From positions 1,736,001 through 1,800,000 of the forward strand of contig NZ_JAGIOF010000001.1 in assembly GCF_017876535.1 (NCBI RefSeq): a stretch of DNA of 64,000 nucleotides, given 5' to 3'. The position numbers were made by a program, and so were the translations under genes. A model generated the notes under the pieces. The model was not told where the DNA came from. It saw only the letters and a program-made list of their open reading frames with translations, and did no database searches. Positions 9,761-17,924 of the stretch are shown here, piece after piece. Position 1 is the first letter of the stretch. Each line of letters starts with the position of its first letter. The DNA is from Paeniglutamicibacter kerguelensis. GTDB taxonomy: Bacteria; Actinomycetota; Actinomycetes; Actinomycetales; Micrococcaceae.

Positions 9761-10279
9761 TCAGTCGTCGGCCTGATGAGCTGAAAGGCTGGAAGCATCT
9801 GTGTGCCGGGATGCTTGGCGTTCTTGGATGTCCGCAGCTATGCGTTTTGGCCTCCAGGACATGACGCACCAGACGACCAGGCCTATCCACGCAGCTGCCT
9901 TGAGCACTGCCAAGACGCCTATTCCGTCTTCGGTGAGGTCGGGGATCAGCATGGCTGTCCCGTAAAAAATCAATCCCGCACTGATGGCCAGCCGTTTCAA
10001 GATCATGCTGCGCATTAAGGGAGGGCTGGCCGCGGATGCCAGCTGAGCGACAAAGAGTTCGATATTTCCGAATTGCTCTGCGGCGCTTGCCGTATCACCA
10101 GAGAGCTTGCGATGCCCGGTGGCTTTGCGCAACGTCTCGGCGGCCAGCTTTCGAGGAAATGAATAGCGGCCACGGAGCAGGTTCTCAGCATGGCTGAACC
10201 AGCGTTCGTCGTCCCACGTCGAGTCATCGACTAACGACCGCCCCTTTTGCTGTGGGATCAGGAAGGCTGAAGCGAACAT
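9761..10279 (-). CDS. Second HAAS-like membrane protein, possibly a frameshifted continuation of the upstream gene
   Basis: A 172-residue protein starting at ATG 10277-10279, 11 bases after the stop of the preceding gene. It opens with a hydrophobic stretch (MFASAFLIPQQ), then a helical segment (about residues 20-75, DDERWFSHAENLLRGR... onward) resembling the HAAS domain found in proteins paired with PadR regulators, then two membrane helices (LAISAGLIFYGTAMLIP and AAWIGLVVWCVMSW). The ribosome site is weak. Because the frame is open far upstream into the previous gene and begins in what looks like a membrane helix, the two may be one protein split by a -1 or +1 frameshift. Function unknown; likely membrane signalling or remodelling. 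Confidence 0.55.
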   Translation of the reverse strand: MFASAFLIPQQKGRSLVDDSTWDDERWFSHAENLLRGRYSFPRKLAAETLRKATGHRKLSGDTASAAEQFGNIELFVAQLASAASPPLMRSMILKRLAISAGLIFYGTAMLIPDLTEDGIGVLAVLKAAAWIGLVVWCVMSWRPKRIAADIQERQASRHTDASSLSAHQADD

Positions 10280-10290
10280 CCCGACACCGA

Positions 10291-10908
10291 TCAGCGGAAG
10301 ATCCAGTTCAGCGGTCCTTGCATCGGGACGTCGTCCAGATTTGCCGCTAGTGTGACGATTCCGGCAAGTCCCGCGACAGTTCCCGCCCATGAAAGCCATG
10401 CGGCTTTGAGCCTGCCACGCGTGCGCAACACCCAGCCCCACAGGCCGAGTCCTACAAAAACACACACCAATGGGAGGAACCACACGACAGGCCCGCTGAA
10501 GCTGACTTCGGTCCATCCATCGTCGAACCCAAACCAGGGTCCCAACACGGTCAGCATCCCGCCGAATGCAAATAGCATGACCGAAATTCCCCCGACCACG
10601 TTCCGAAAGGGAAGTCGGTTTTCGAGAACTTCGACCGGCGGGCGGAGCCGTTTGCCGGCGGCGAGGCCGTATTCGAAAGAGTCGCCAAACAATTCGGTGG
10701 GCGATTGCCCGCTGGCGGCCACACTTTCGCGTATCTCCGCCAGCGCCGGGGCGACTACTGCCTCATCGGCACCTGAAAAGATCATGGTGACGGCAGCTTC
10801 CACCGCCCACTCGCGATGCTCCTCGGGCCAGGAATCGGCTTCGGCCTGCCATGGGCCAGCTTTGCCTTTTGGTCGCTTCATGGTCTTCTTCCGCGGGTGA
10901 GTTGTCAT
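10291..10908 (-). CDS. HAAS-domain membrane protein coupled to PadR
   Basis: A 205-residue protein. The N-terminal soluble helical domain (residues 15-85, ending in a TELFGDSFEYG motif typical of HAAS domains) is followed by three membrane helices (around residues 92-115, 127-148 and 158-178). The ATG at 10906-10908 overlaps the padR stop as ATGA, so translation is coupled. PadR-HAAS pairs are common in Gram-positive bacteria: the PadR protein represses the pair, and the membrane protein is usually credited with sensing or envelope roles, not proven here. It ends just before a second HAAS-like frame. Confidence 0.7.
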   Translation of the reverse strand: MTTHPRKKTMKRPKGKAGPWQAEADSWPEEHREWAVEAAVTMIFSGADEAVVAPALAEIRESVAASGQSPTELFGDSFEYGLAAGKRLRPPVEVLENRLPFRNVVGGISVMLFAFGGMLTVLGPWFGFDDGWTEVSFSGPVVWFLPLVCVFVGLGLWGWVLRTRGRLKAAWLSWAGTVAGLAGIVTLAANLDDVPMQGPLNWIFR

Positions 10909-11228
10909 TTGCGCAGAACCGCATCCTTGAAAAAGAACCACAATTCGCGTTGCGCCGCCAAGTGGCCGCGCCCGGATCCGGTAAGGGTGTAAACCTTTCG
11001 TCCTGGCGCCCCGTCCCCGTCTTCCCAGGTGCTGTCCAATAGGCCCGCTGCCTCCAGCTTCACCAACGCCGGATAGAGCGTCGATCCCTTGATGGGTGAG
11101 AAACCGCGCCCTTCGAGCGCCTGCGCCAGCGCGTACCCGTGGTTCGGGCCGGCCTCAAGCGCATCCAACAGGCTCATGGGAAGCATTGCGCGCTGCCAGC
11201 TGCTGGGGAACTTCTTCTCTTCGATCAT
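10905..11228 (-). CDS. PadR-family transcriptional regulator
   Basis: A 107-residue winged-helix repressor of the short PadR type. Landmarks are LDALEAGPNHGYALAQAL (helix 1-2), GSTLYPALVKLEAAGLL (recognition helix and following), and a wing with GAPGRKVYTLTGSGR. ATG 11228 was preferred over ATG 11279 because GGGGGAG lies eight bases upstream. It heads a unit with two HAAS-like genes. A perfect TTATCTAGATAA palindrome about 160 bases upstream is a plausible auto-regulatory operator. PadR proteins often respond to phenolics, drugs or envelope stress; the effector cannot be inferred. Confidence 0.85.
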   Translation of the reverse strand: MIEEKKFPSSWQRAMLPMSLLDALEAGPNHGYALAQALEGRGFSPIKGSTLYPALVKLEAAGLLDSTWEDGDGAPGRKVYTLTGSGRGHLAAQRELWFFFKDAVLRK

Positions 11229-11344
11229 TGGGTCCACTCCCCCGGTATCGTACGGCTGATGGTGCTCATTGCGGGACATTGCCGACGACGCAATCGGCCA
11301 ACAAAAGGGTGCATGTCTTTGCCTCTCTTTGGTGGTGGGTGTGT

Positions 11345-11398
11345 TTGCCTGACGTAAGTCGCGAAAATCCGGACTAAGTAAAAAATTTATCTAGATAA
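11345..11398. repeat. 54 bp dispersed repeat, copy 1, with perfect palindrome TTATCTAGATAA
   Basis: This segment matches 12129-12182 in 48 of 54 positions. It ends in the 12 bp palindrome TTATCTAGATAA (11387-11398) and is followed by AT-rich DNA, unlike the rest of the window. It lies 117-170 bases before the padR start, so it is probably the promoter/operator region of the PadR-HAAS unit. Confidence 0.7.
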
Positions 11399-12128
11399 TA
11401 AATTGTAGCAAGGATATCCACATATATATACGCCGTTTGTGGTGCAATTTTGGATGTTCTTCAGTCGTACGCCCTAGACTTCTGGCGGGTGGCAGGTCCG
11501 GGAAGGGCTCTCCTGACTTGATTCATCCAGCGCAGCGTTGCCACGCGGTTCCGTGAACGCTAGTTACTGCTGGGTATGCCACACAGGGAACCAGATCGGT
11601 CCGTGGCGGTTCCGCTCCCCCGAATACAGTGCCCCCAGTACCTGCTCGCCGCGTGCCCGCGCGTCGCTAAGTACAAGGCTTCATGACACCAACGGATACC
11701 GTGACTCCACAACAGCTGGTCTTCTCCGGGCCCCTGGGCCATCGCCGTTGCCAATACTGTCCCGCCGCACCCGCAACAGTCAGAGAGGGCAGTCGCTGGA
11801 AGGGGCGTCCCGGCTGTGCGCAGGCATGAGAAGTCGCGCGGTACCGCCATGCGGTTCCGGCGGAGCCTTCTACAGTCCAGCCCCGTGCCGCAGCACGTCC
11901 CAAATTGCCTACCGACGCTGAGCCACATGCATCGCTTCCCAACGCGTTCCCCCGACGCTCCGGCGGCGTCCAATCCCGCCGGAGCGTCGAGGGAACCGCT
12001 CTCCCTCAATCAGGCGCCCCCTCCCCCGGCGAAAGGCAGCCGGGGCCTGCTACATCAGGGACACACGGCAAATGCGAGAGCTGGGCAAATAGGGCGTGGA
12101 TCAAGGCGCTTCTTTGGGCGTGCGTTGA
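11399..12128. other. Long non-coding stretch between the two repeat copies
   Basis: About 730 bases with no reading frame that looks like a protein: the open frames present lack domain-like patterns, show odd residue composition (Cys/Arg/Ser-rich) and have no good ribosome sites. It may be the remains of a lost gene once controlled by the second repeat copy, or a non-coding transcript region. Inside it, 11953-11989 forms a perfect 14 bp hairpin. Confidence 0.5.
11953..11989. repeat. Perfect 14 bp inverted repeat
   Basis: CGACGCTCCGGCGG (11953-11966) and its complement at 11976-11989 with a nine-base loop. Neither side has a clear T-tract. It could be a leftover terminator of a lost gene. Confidence 0.5.
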
Positions 12129-12182
12129 TTGCCTGACGTACGTCGCAAAAATTCGGACTAAGTCAAAATTTTATCTAGGTAA
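12129..12182. repeat. 54 bp dispersed repeat, copy 2, with imperfect palindrome TTATCTAGGTAA
   Basis: 48 of 54 bases match copy 1 at 11345-11398 in the same orientation, including the TTGCCTGACGTA and CGGACTAAGT blocks. The operator-like palindrome is damaged at one base (12171-12182). Unlike copy 1, no gene follows it on the minus strand. Confidence 0.7.
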
Positions 12183-12357
12183 CATATGGTTCCATAGTTA
12201 TCCACCAAACTGTTGCGGTCTTTCGTACGGCTCCCCGCGGCGCGAATGGGCCCCTTGCATCAGCCCGGTTGATTTCGAGCCCCGCCCGCATGAAACCCAC
12301 TTCTTCCTGTTGTTTTCCCGCCGCAGTACTCTCCTGCCCAGGAACCGCGTCCTGCAG

Positions 12358-12381
12358 CCCCCCCCCCCCCCCCCCCCCCCC
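12358..12381. repeat. Homopolymer tract of 24 cytosines
   Basis: An uninterrupted C24 run in the intergenic region beyond the aspS terminator. No other homopolymer of this length exists in the window. Such runs vary in length by replication slippage and are also hard to sequence, so the exact number is uncertain. Confidence 0.85.
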
Positions 12382-12397
12382 GGAACGGACGCCACCC

Positions 12398-12432
12398 AAC
12401 TTCAAGCCCTGGATTATCCCGGGCTTGAAGTT
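12398..12432. repeat. Perfect 12 bp inverted repeat
   Basis: AACTTCAAGCCC (12398-12409) pairs with 12421-12432 around an 11-base loop, just beyond the aspS terminator hairpin and 17 bases from the C24 tract. It may act as a second terminator. Confidence 0.55.
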
Positions 12433-12452
12433 GTTCACGGGCTCGTTAAACG

Positions 12453-12512
12453 CCGCGGGGCGGGGGAAGAACGCCGATCCGTGTGGATCAGTGCTCCTCC
12501 CCCGCCCCGCGG
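12453..12512 (-). terminator. Large terminator-like stem-loop after aspS
   Basis: CCGCGGGGCGGGGGA (12453-12467) pairs perfectly with 12498-12512. The 30-base loop contains a nested GATCC/GGATC hairpin (12476-12489). It starts 22 bases after the aspS stop. Confidence 0.7.
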
Positions 12513-12533
12513 GGTCAAGCCAGGTCGTGGAGG

Positions 12534-14330
12534 CTACTTGGCCTCGCCCGGCTCATTGGTTTCGGCCTTCTTGGCTTCCGGCTTCGCGTCGACGCCGGCT
12601 TCCTTGCGCTGCTGCGGCGTGATAGGTGCCGGGGCAGCGGTCAGCGGATCGAATCCGCCGCCGGTCTTCGGGAAGGCGATGACGTCGCGGATCGAGTCGG
12701 AACCGGTAAGCAGCTGGAGCACGCGGTCCCAGCCCAGGGCGATTCCGCCGTGCGGCGGGGCGCCGTACTTGAAGCCCTCAAGCAGGAAGCCGAACTTGGA
12801 CTCGGCGGACTGCTTGTCCAGTCCCATCAGGTTGAAAACCCGCTCCTGCATGTCGCGCTGGTGGATACGTATGGAACCGCCACCGATTTCGTTGCCGTTG
12901 CAGACGATGTCGTAGGCGTAGGAGAGCGCGCTTTCCGGGTCGGTGTCGAAGGTGTCAAAGAACTCGGGCTTCGGGGAGGTGAACGCGTGGTGCACGGCGG
13001 TCCAGGCGCCGGTTCCCACTGCCACGTCGCCCGAGGCGACGGCCGCCGCGGCGGGCTCGAACATCGGGGCATCGACAACCCAGACAAATGCCCAGTCGCC
13101 ATCCTTGATCAAGCCGGTGCGGTGGCCGATCTCAACACGGGCAGCGCCGAGCAGCGCGCGGGCCTCGGTCTGGGTTCCGGCGGCGAAGAAGATGCAGTCG
13201 CCGGGCTTGGCGCCGGTGGCCTCGGCCAGGCCGGCGCGCTCAACGTCGGTGAGGTTCTTGGCAACCGGGCCGGCCAGTTCGCCGTCTTGCTTGTACAGCA
13301 CGTAGGCAAGGCCCTTGGCGCCGCGCTGCTTGGCGAATTCCTGCCAGCCGTCCAGGGTGCGGCGGGGCTGGGTGGCGCCGCCGGGCATGACCACGGCACC
13401 GACGTGCGGGGCCTTGAAGACGCCGAACTCGGTGTCCTTGAAGAACTCGGTCATGTCGGTCAGCTCGAGGCCGAAGCGCAGGTCCGGCTTGTCCGAACCG
13501 TACTTGGCCATGGCCTCGTGGTATGTGATGCGGGCGATCGGGGTCGGGATCTCGACGTCGATCAGCTTCCAGAGTTCCTTCACCAGGGCCTCGCCGAGCT
13601 CGATGATGTCATCCTGCTCGACGAACGATGCCTCGATGTCCAGCTGGGTGAATTCCGGCTGGCGGTCGGCGCGGAAGTCCTCGTCGCGGTAGCAGCGGGC
13701 GATCTGGTAGTACTTCTCGAAGCCGCCGACCTGCAAGAGCTGCTTGAACAGCTGCGGGGACTGCGGAAGCGCGTACCAGGAACCCGGGGACAGTCGTGCC
13801 GGCACCAGGAAGTCGCGGGCGCCTTCCGGGGTGGAGCGGGTCAGCGTCGGGGTCTCGATCTCGCAGTAACCCTGGTCGTGCAGCAGGTTGCGGGCGATGC
13901 GGTTGGCCTCGGAGCGCAAGCGGATGTTGCGGTTCGGGGTGGGGCGGCGCAGGTCCAGGTAGCGGTGGCGCAGGCGCGCCTCCTCGCCGACCTCGACGTG
14001 CTCGTCGACCTGGAACGGCAGCGGCGCGGCGGTGTTCAGCACCACTACCTTGTCAGCGATGACCTCGATCTCGCCGGTGGCCAGCGCGGGGTTCTCGTTG
14101 CCCTCGGGGCGGCGTTCGACCTTGCCGGTGATCTGCAGGACGAATTCGTTGCGCAGCGGGTGGAAGTCTTCCTCATCGCGCACCACGATCTGGGCGAAGC
14201 CGGAGGCGTCGCGCAGGTCAAGGAAGGCGACACCACCGTGGTCGCGGCGGCGGGCCACCCAACCGGTGAGGGTGACGGTTTCTCCGATGTTCTCGGCGTT
14301 CAAGGTGCCGAGCTGATGAGTGCGTAGCAC
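12534..14330 (-). CDS. aspS: Aspartyl-tRNA synthetase, probably non-discriminating (Asp-tRNA(Asp/Asn))
   Basis: A 598-residue bacterial-type class II AspRS: N-terminal OB-fold anticodon domain ([14 protein letters not shown]...), [10 protein letters not shown], the aspartate-binding QSPQLFKQ motif, motif 2 ([20 protein letters not shown]), the GAD insertion domain, and motif 3 [14 protein letters not shown]. The anticodon domain has His in RRDHGGV, where discriminating enzymes such as that of E. coli have Leu; that His is associated with non-discriminating enzymes that also charge tRNA(Asn) for GatCAB transamidation. The C-terminal 40 residues are a lysine/glutamate-rich tail. It is downstream of hisS on the same strand. 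Confidence 0.96.
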   Translation of the reverse strand: MLRTHQLGTLNAENIGETVTLTGWVARRRDHGGVAFLDLRDASGFAQIVVRDEEDFHPLRNEFVLQITGKVERRPEGNENPALATGEIEVIADKVVVLNTAAPLPFQVDEHVEVGEEARLRHRYLDLRRPTPNRNIRLRSEANRIARNLLHDQGYCEIETPTLTRSTPEGARDFLVPARLSPGSWYALPQSPQLFKQLLQVGGFEKYYQIARCYRDEDFRADRQPEFTQLDIEASFVEQDDIIELGEALVKELWKLIDVEIPTPIARITYHEAMAKYGSDKPDLRFGLELTDMTEFFKDTEFGVFKAPHVGAVVMPGGATQPRRTLDGWQEFAKQRGAKGLAYVLYKQDGELAGPVAKNLTDVERAGLAEATGAKPGDCIFFAAGTQTEARALLGAARVEIGHRTGLIKDGDWAFVWVVDAPMFEPAAAAVASGDVAVGTGAWTAVHHAFTSPKPEFFDTFDTDPESALSYAYDIVCNGNEIGGGSIRIHQRDMQERVFNLMGLDKQSAESKFGFLLEGFKYGAPPHGGIALGWDRVLQLLTGSDSIRDVIAFPKTGGGFDPLTAAPAPITPQQRKEAGVDAKPEAKKAETNEPGEAK

Positions 14331-14491
14331 TGCATTCCTTTCCAGAAGGGTGCGGATTGCGCAGGGACCCCGGTGACGCGCGCCGGTGGCGCGGGATCAG
14401 CGGGGGTGCGGATGTGAAGAATCTATGTGCGAGTTTACCGGCACGCGGCCGATGCCAACCACGGAACCGCGCCCGGTGTGCGCCGAGTCAC

Positions 14492-14520
14492 GTCGGCGGG
14501 CCTAAGCCCGGCCCGCCGAC
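14492..14520 (-). terminator. Perfect 11 bp hairpin after hisS
   Basis: GTCGGCGGGCC (14492-14502) pairs with 14510-14520 around a seven-base loop, 33 bases past the hisS stop. It suggests that aspS has its own promoter in the 14331-14490 interval. Confidence 0.65.
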
Positions 14521-14553
14521 ATGCACCCGTTGCGGCGCGTTGGGAGGCAGTGC

Positions 14554-15900
14554 CTACGCAGAGGCCGGCACGGGGGCGCCGACCATGTTGGCAAGGTCCT
14601 GCGCCGCGGGGCTCCACACGGACGGATCGGCCGGTTCCTGGGCGCCGGTGCGGATGTCCTTGACCTCGTGAGTGCCGTCCTCGGCGGTGAACCAGACAAA
14701 CGGGATGCCGCGCTTGTCCGCGTACTTGATCTGCTTGCCGAACTTCTCGGCCTTGGCCGCGACCTCGCAGGCGATGCCACGGGAGCGCAGCGCGGCGGCC
14801 ACATCTTGGGCGTCGTTCCAGGAGCCGTCGTTGGCCAGGGTGACAAGCACGGCGCTTGGCACCGAGCGGGCGGCAACAACGCTGTTCTCGGCGAGCAAGC
14901 GCGAGACCAGGCGGGTCACGCCGATCGACAGGCCGACGCCCGGGTAGTTCTTCTTGCCGGTGGAGGCAAGCGATTCGTAGCGGCCGCCGGAACAGATCGA
15001 CCCGAGCGACTCGTGGCCCACCAGGACGGTCTCGTAGACGGTGCCGGTGTAGTAGTCCAGGCCGCGGGCGATCGACATGTCGGCGACGACCTTGCCCGGG
15101 GCGCGCAGCACCGCGGCCTCGATGACCTGGCGCAGTTCGTCCAGGCCCTCCTCCATGAGCGGGTGGGCGACGCCCAGGGCGCGGACCTGTTCCACGAAGG
15201 AGGTGTCCTGGGTGCAGATCTGCGCCAGGGACAGGGCCGCGGCGGCCTGCTCGTCGGTGGCGCCGAGCTCGGTCTTGAGCAGTTCAGCGACCTTCTCGGC
15301 CCCGATCTTCTCCAGCTTGTCGATGGAGCGCAACACGCCGGCGGTGTCCGTCAGCCCCAGGCCCAGGTAGAAGCCCTCGGCAAGCTTGCGGTTGTTAACG
15401 CGCAGGCGGAAGTCCCCGATCGGCAGTGCGGAAAGCGCCTCGGCAATGACCAGTGCCAGTTCGACGTCGTAGCGGAACGGCAGTTCGCCGTCGCCGACCA
15501 CGTCGATGTCGGCTTGGGTGAATTCGCGGAAGCGGCCGTCCTGCGGGCGTTCGCCGCGCCAGACCTTCTGCATCTGGTAACGGCGGAACGGGAAGGCCAG
15601 GTGCCCGGCGTTCTCCACCACGTAGCGGGCGAAGGGCACGGTCAGGTCGAAGTGCAGGGCCAGCGCGTTGGGGTCGTTCTTCGCCGATTCCTCGGCCGCC
15701 AGGCGGGAGAGCCCGTACACTTCCTTGTCGATCTCGCCCTTGCGCAGGAGCTGGCCGACGGTTTCCACGGCGCGGGTCTCGATGTTTGCGAACCCGTGGA
15801 GCTCGAAGATCCGGCGCAGCGTGTCCAGTACATGCTGCTCCACCGCGCGCTCCTGCGGGAGCCATTCGGGGAAGCCGGATAGTGAGGCCTTGCGTGCCAT
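14554..15900 (-). CDS. hisS: Histidyl-tRNA synthetase
   Basis: A 448-residue class II synthetase. Motif 2 is the WRGERPQDGRFREFTQADID region, the histidine-specific segment is ARGLDYYTGTVYE, and the C-terminal anticodon-binding domain begins near residue 350 (SAVLVTLANDGSWNDAQDVA). The SICSGGRYESL loop is also typical. It resembles the HisRS group found in actinobacteria rather than the shorter E. coli enzyme. The start ATG 15900 is well placed; the 265 bases to the divergent DUF349 gene should hold promoters for both. Rel lies a few genes upstream, as in relatives. Confidence 0.96.
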   Translation of the reverse strand: MARKASLSGFPEWLPQERAVEQHVLDTLRRIFELHGFANIETRAVETVGQLLRKGEIDKEVYGLSRLAAEESAKNDPNALALHFDLTVPFARYVVENAGHLAFPFRRYQMQKVWRGERPQDGRFREFTQADIDVVGDGELPFRYDVELALVIAEALSALPIGDFRLRVNNRKLAEGFYLGLGLTDTAGVLRSIDKLEKIGAEKVAELLKTELGATDEQAAAALSLAQICTQDTSFVEQVRALGVAHPLMEEGLDELRQVIEAAVLRAPGKVVADMSIARGLDYYTGTVYETVLVGHESLGSICSGGRYESLASTGKKNYPGVGLSIGVTRLVSRLLAENSVVAARSVPSAVLVTLANDGSWNDAQDVAAALRSRGIACEVAAKAEKFGKQIKYADKRGIPFVWFTAEDGTHEVKDIRTGAQEPADPSVWSPAAQDLANMVGAPVPASA

Positions 15901-16165
15901 GAAGTGGGTGCTCCTTGAGTCAAATCGGGGTGTGGAACTTGTGGCGTGCGGTGCCGCCGTGCAGCTCGGGCTGCGGCGTGGCGTGGATGCACACAGAGAA
16001 CAAGTCTAGTCGCGCCGCGGGTGCGCCGATGGCGAAACCGCGGGACCAGTTGCTTCAATTTTCGCCGAAGAGTACCTGCGGCCGTGCCAACGCGGGTAAA
16101 GTGGCGGTGACAGTTGAGTCCCGGCGCAAATTCCGGGGCCGATCCTTAGCGAAAGAGTTTCAGCG

Positions 16166-17662
16166 GTGACCACCAGTCAGCAATCCGACGACAATCTCCA
16201 GCCAGCAATCGTGGCCGAAGAGCAGCAGAACGAGGCAACCCCGGTTGAGCCGGCGGTAGAGGAGGCGCCGGCGGCGCAGCCCGAGGCCCCTGCAGCCCCG
16301 GCCGCTCCGGTACCGACCCCGGCACCCGCCGCGGTTCCACGCCCGGGCGCCAAGGGCGCCCCCGCGAAGAAGGCAGCCGCCATTCAGGCTCCCCCGACGT
16401 TCACCACGCCGCTGGAAGAAGCCGCTAAGTTCGGCCGTGTTTCCGAGGACGGACACGTATTCCTGCTTATCGACGGTGCCGAGCACCCGGTGGGCCAGTA
16501 CCCCGATGCAACGGCCGACGAGGCCCTAGCCTACTTCGTGCGCAAGCACGACGAGGTCGTCTCGGCCCTGTTGCTGCTCGAGCAGCGCGTTGCGGCCAAG
16601 GCGCCGAGCTCGGACATGAACAAGACCCTTGACCACCTGGCAGCAACCGTTGCCGAGCGTGCCATGGTCGGCGACATCGCAGCCCTGGAAGCCCGCATCG
16701 AAACCGCACGCGTTGCCGTGGCCGAACTGGTCGCCACCGAGCGCAAGGCCAACGAGGAACTGCGTGCCACCGAGCTTGCTGCCCGCGAGGCCATCGTGAA
16801 CGAGGCCGAAGAACTGGCCGCACTGGACCCGACCACGGTCCAGTGGAAGCAGGGCTCGAACCGCATGAACGACCTGTTCGATGCGTGGAAGAACGCCCAG
16901 AAGTCCGGCGTCCGCCTGGGCCGCTCCACCGAAGATGCCCTGTGGAAGCGCTTCCGCGGAGCCCGCACCACCTTCGACCGCCACCGCCGCGCCTACTTCT
17001 CGCAGCTCGATGCGACCAACGCCGATGCCAAGCGCACCAAGGAAGCGTTGATTGCCCGCGCCGAGGAACTCGCACAGTCCACCGACTGGGGAGCAACCGC
17101 CGGGGAATACCGCCGCCTGATGGACGAGTGGAAGTCCTCCAAGCGCGCCTCCCGCAAGGACGACGACGCACTGTGGGCACGCTTCCGCGCCGCCCAGGAC
17201 GTCTTCTTCGAGGCCCGCCAGAACGCCAACGCCGCCATCGACGAAGAGTACGGTGCCAACCTGGTCGTCAAGGAGGCCCTGCTCGTCGAGGCAAAGGCCC
17301 TGTTGCCGATCAAGGACCTGGCTGCAACCAAGAAGTTGCTGGAGTCCATCCGCGACCGCTGGGAAGCAGCCGGCAAGGTTCCGCGCGCCGACATGCAGCG
17401 TGTTGAATCTTCGCTGCGCCAGGTCGAGGACGCCGTTCGCTCGGCCGAAGACGACCAGTGGCGTCGTTCCAACCCGGAGACCAAGGCCCGCTCGAACTCG
17501 ATGCTGACCCAGCTTGAGGACGCGATCGCCGGTCTTGAAGAGGACCTGGCGAAGGCCCAGGCCAAGGGCGTCGAGTCCAAGATCCGCTCGGCCCAGGAAG
17601 CCCTGGACGCCCGTCGCCTGTGGCTCGAAACCCTGCAGAAGTCCGCAGCCGACTTCCAGTAG
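16166..17662 (+). CDS. DUF349-domain protein
   Basis: A 498-residue protein beginning at GTG 16166. The first 70 residues are Ala/Pro/Glu-rich and probably disordered. The rest consists of several DUF349 repeats of about 70 residues, each with a pattern such as WKQGSNRMNDLFDAWKNAQ followed by LWKRFRGARTTFDRHRRAYF, and the repeat RRLMDEWKSSKRASRKDDDALWARFRAAQ. These predict long helical coiled-coil structure. The function is not established. It sits between hisS and rel on the opposite strand, a conserved actinobacterial position, and is followed by a very strong terminator. Confidence 0.9.
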   Translation: MTTSQQSDDNLQPAIVAEEQQNEATPVEPAVEEAPAAQPEAPAAPAAPVPTPAPAAVPRPGAKGAPAKKAAAIQAPPTFTTPLEEAAKFGRVSEDGHVFLLIDGAEHPVGQYPDATADEALAYFVRKHDEVVSALLLLEQRVAAKAPSSDMNKTLDHLAATVAERAMVGDIAALEARIETARVAVAELVATERKANEELRATELAAREAIVNEAEELAALDPTTVQWKQGSNRMNDLFDAWKNAQKSGVRLGRSTEDALWKRFRGARTTFDRHRRAYFSQLDATNADAKRTKEALIARAEELAQSTDWGATAGEYRRLMDEWKSSKRASRKDDDALWARFRAAQDVFFEARQNANAAIDEEYGANLVVKEALLVEAKALLPIKDLAATKKLLESIRDRWEAAGKVPRADMQRVESSLRQVEDAVRSAEDDQWRRSNPETKARSNSMLTQLEDAIAGLEEDLAKAQAKGVESKIRSAQEALDARRLWLETLQKSAADFQ

Positions 17663-17712
17663 CAGCCAGATCCACGCCCGCCCGCGGTGCGTGGACCGAC
17701 ATGGCCAACCAA

Positions 17713-17750
17713 CCGAGGGGCCCCGATCCACCTGGATCGGGGCCCCTCGG
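17713..17750 (+). terminator. Perfect 17 bp terminator after the DUF349 gene
   Basis: CCGAGGGGCCCCGATCC (17713-17729) pairs with 17734-17750 with a four-base loop, 50 bases past the stop. Confidence 0.8.
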
Positions 17751-17924
17751 CGTTGCTCCCGGATGCAGGCCGGCGGGACAACCAGGGCGGATCGCGAGAA
17801 ATCCCTTTTCATCGCCGATCGCGGATCGCATACTGAAGGGACATTTGGTTATCATCACCTGATGGTGCTCCCGGGCGCCGAGCCACACTGTCCGGACACC
17901 GCCATCCAGTCAGGAGGCCCCCGC

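Noticed and set aside
11538..12009. Short frames on both strands in the gap between the two repeat copies
   Set aside because: No ribosome site, no codon bias and unusual Cys/Arg-rich composition; judged non-coding.
12483..14327. A 614-codon plus-strand frame opposite aspS
   Set aside because: Complement of a real synthetase gene; residue composition is typical of an antisense shadow in high-GC DNA.
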